The notes under the pieces are model-generated. The model was not told the origin of the DNA. It ran no database searches and worked only from the letters and a program-made list of their open reading frames with translations. Positions 43,039-43,176 of a DNA stretch of 43,176 bases are shown here, in pieces. The stretch covers positions 1 through 43,176 of the forward strand of contig JAFGFM010000091.1 in assembly GCA_016931115.1 (NCBI GenBank), given 5' to 3'. Source of the stretch: Deltaproteobacteria bacterium (GTDB taxonomy: Bacteria; Desulfobacterota; DSM-4660; Desulfatiglandales; HGW-15). Made by a program: the position numbers and the translations under genes. Numbering within the stretch: position 1 is the first letter of the stretch; each line of letters starts with the position of its first letter.

Positions 43039-43092
43039 CGTATTGCTCACCGGATTCGGGCCAAAAAGCGGCCCTCTCCGGTGAGCAATACG
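43039..43092. repeat. Long perfect inverted repeat at the right edge
   Basis: CGTATTGCTCACCGG (43039-43053) and its exact complement (43078-43092) around a 24-base loop that contains a second small stem (GGGCC / GGCCC). It immediately follows the stop of the preceding frame. Confidence 0.9.
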
Positions 43093-43176
43093 AACCCCGC
43101 AGTTAGTGGTAAAGTTAGGCGCAATTAGGTGTGAAAATCGTTATGTAAACGCATTTAAGAACTCTCACACTTTGGA

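Larger units (their letters stand above)
42622..43120 (+). mobile_element. Integron-type gene cassette, putative
   Basis: A core site GTTAGCC (42622-42628) starts the unit. A 7-bp inverse core GGCTAAC (43033-43039) follows the reading frame and contains its TAA stop. A hairpin with 14-bp perfect arms (43040-43053 / 43078-43091) comes next, then GTTAGGC (43114-43120). The inverse core is the exact complement of the unit's own first core site, as in circularised cassettes. The unit is about 492 bases with an 88-base recombination-site-like end. Against this: the first core departs from GTTRRRY by one base, the hairpin sits asymmetrically, and no integrase gene is in view. Confidence 0.45.

Noticed and set aside
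1-43176. tRNA, rRNA, CRISPR arrays and transposase genes
   Set aside because: Read on both strands; no cloverleaf, rRNA segment, regularly spaced repeat array or transposase frame was recognised. Small or divergent RNAs could be missed without a model search.

Overview
The window looks like chromosomal DNA of an anaerobic bacterium of the former Deltaproteobacteria (Desulfobacterota). This rests on gene content and order: yicC-remA-gmk, an M23 peptidase next to secA, a molybdopterin enzyme of the transhydroxylase type, a multi-domain old-yellow-enzyme and an ADP-forming acyl-CoA synthetase. It also rests on many TTG/GTG starts and moderate GC. The genus cannot be fixed from the sequence. I see no rRNA, tRNA or CRISPR.

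Layout. 1-3344 (-): a molybdopterin large subunit without an N-terminal FeS site and its three-cluster FeS partner, resembling pyrogallol/resorcinol transhydroxylases. A 2,4-dienoyl-CoA-reductase-like flavoenzyme is divergent (3533-5632). 5785-8591 (-): trkA-trkH potassium uptake. 8813-12923 (+): heptose-7-phosphate kinase, DUF4416, yicC, remA, gmk and rlmB, tightly coupled. 12926-15944: a phage-shock module (pspA, two pspB-like genes, pspC) with a readable sigma-54 promoter, facing divergent pspF. 16046-24842 (-): uvrC, M23 peptidase, secA, argJ, an ECF sigma factor, its zinc anti-sigma factor and a small secreted protein.

24953-38408 is the accessory part. It holds an MBL-fold hydrolase (+), then on the minus strand a 59-aa conserved-looking protein, three paralogous small cupins, a GH3 lipoprotein, a radical SAM protein, two large paralogous lipoproteins each built of two NTF2-like modules, and a CoA ligase with permuted domain order. 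Together with the transhydroxylase and flavoenzyme this could be a catabolic programme for aromatic or glycosylated phenolic substrates, but that is inference. Dispersed hairpin repeats (GTAGGGGC type and others) fill the gaps and one runs into the 5' end of the CoA ligase frame.

38651-41363 (-): rsgA, a self-contained 19-codon mini-gene with its own promoter, strong ribosome binding site and terminator, and a leuB-like dehydrogenase. 41523-42124 (+): a ParD-like/RelE toxin-antitoxin pair with a palindromic operator. The right edge (42622-43120) has the architecture of an integron-type gene cassette: complementary 7-bp core sites, a stop codon inside the inverse core, and a long hairpin. Its hairpin placement is atypical and its reading frame is shifted at an A-run.
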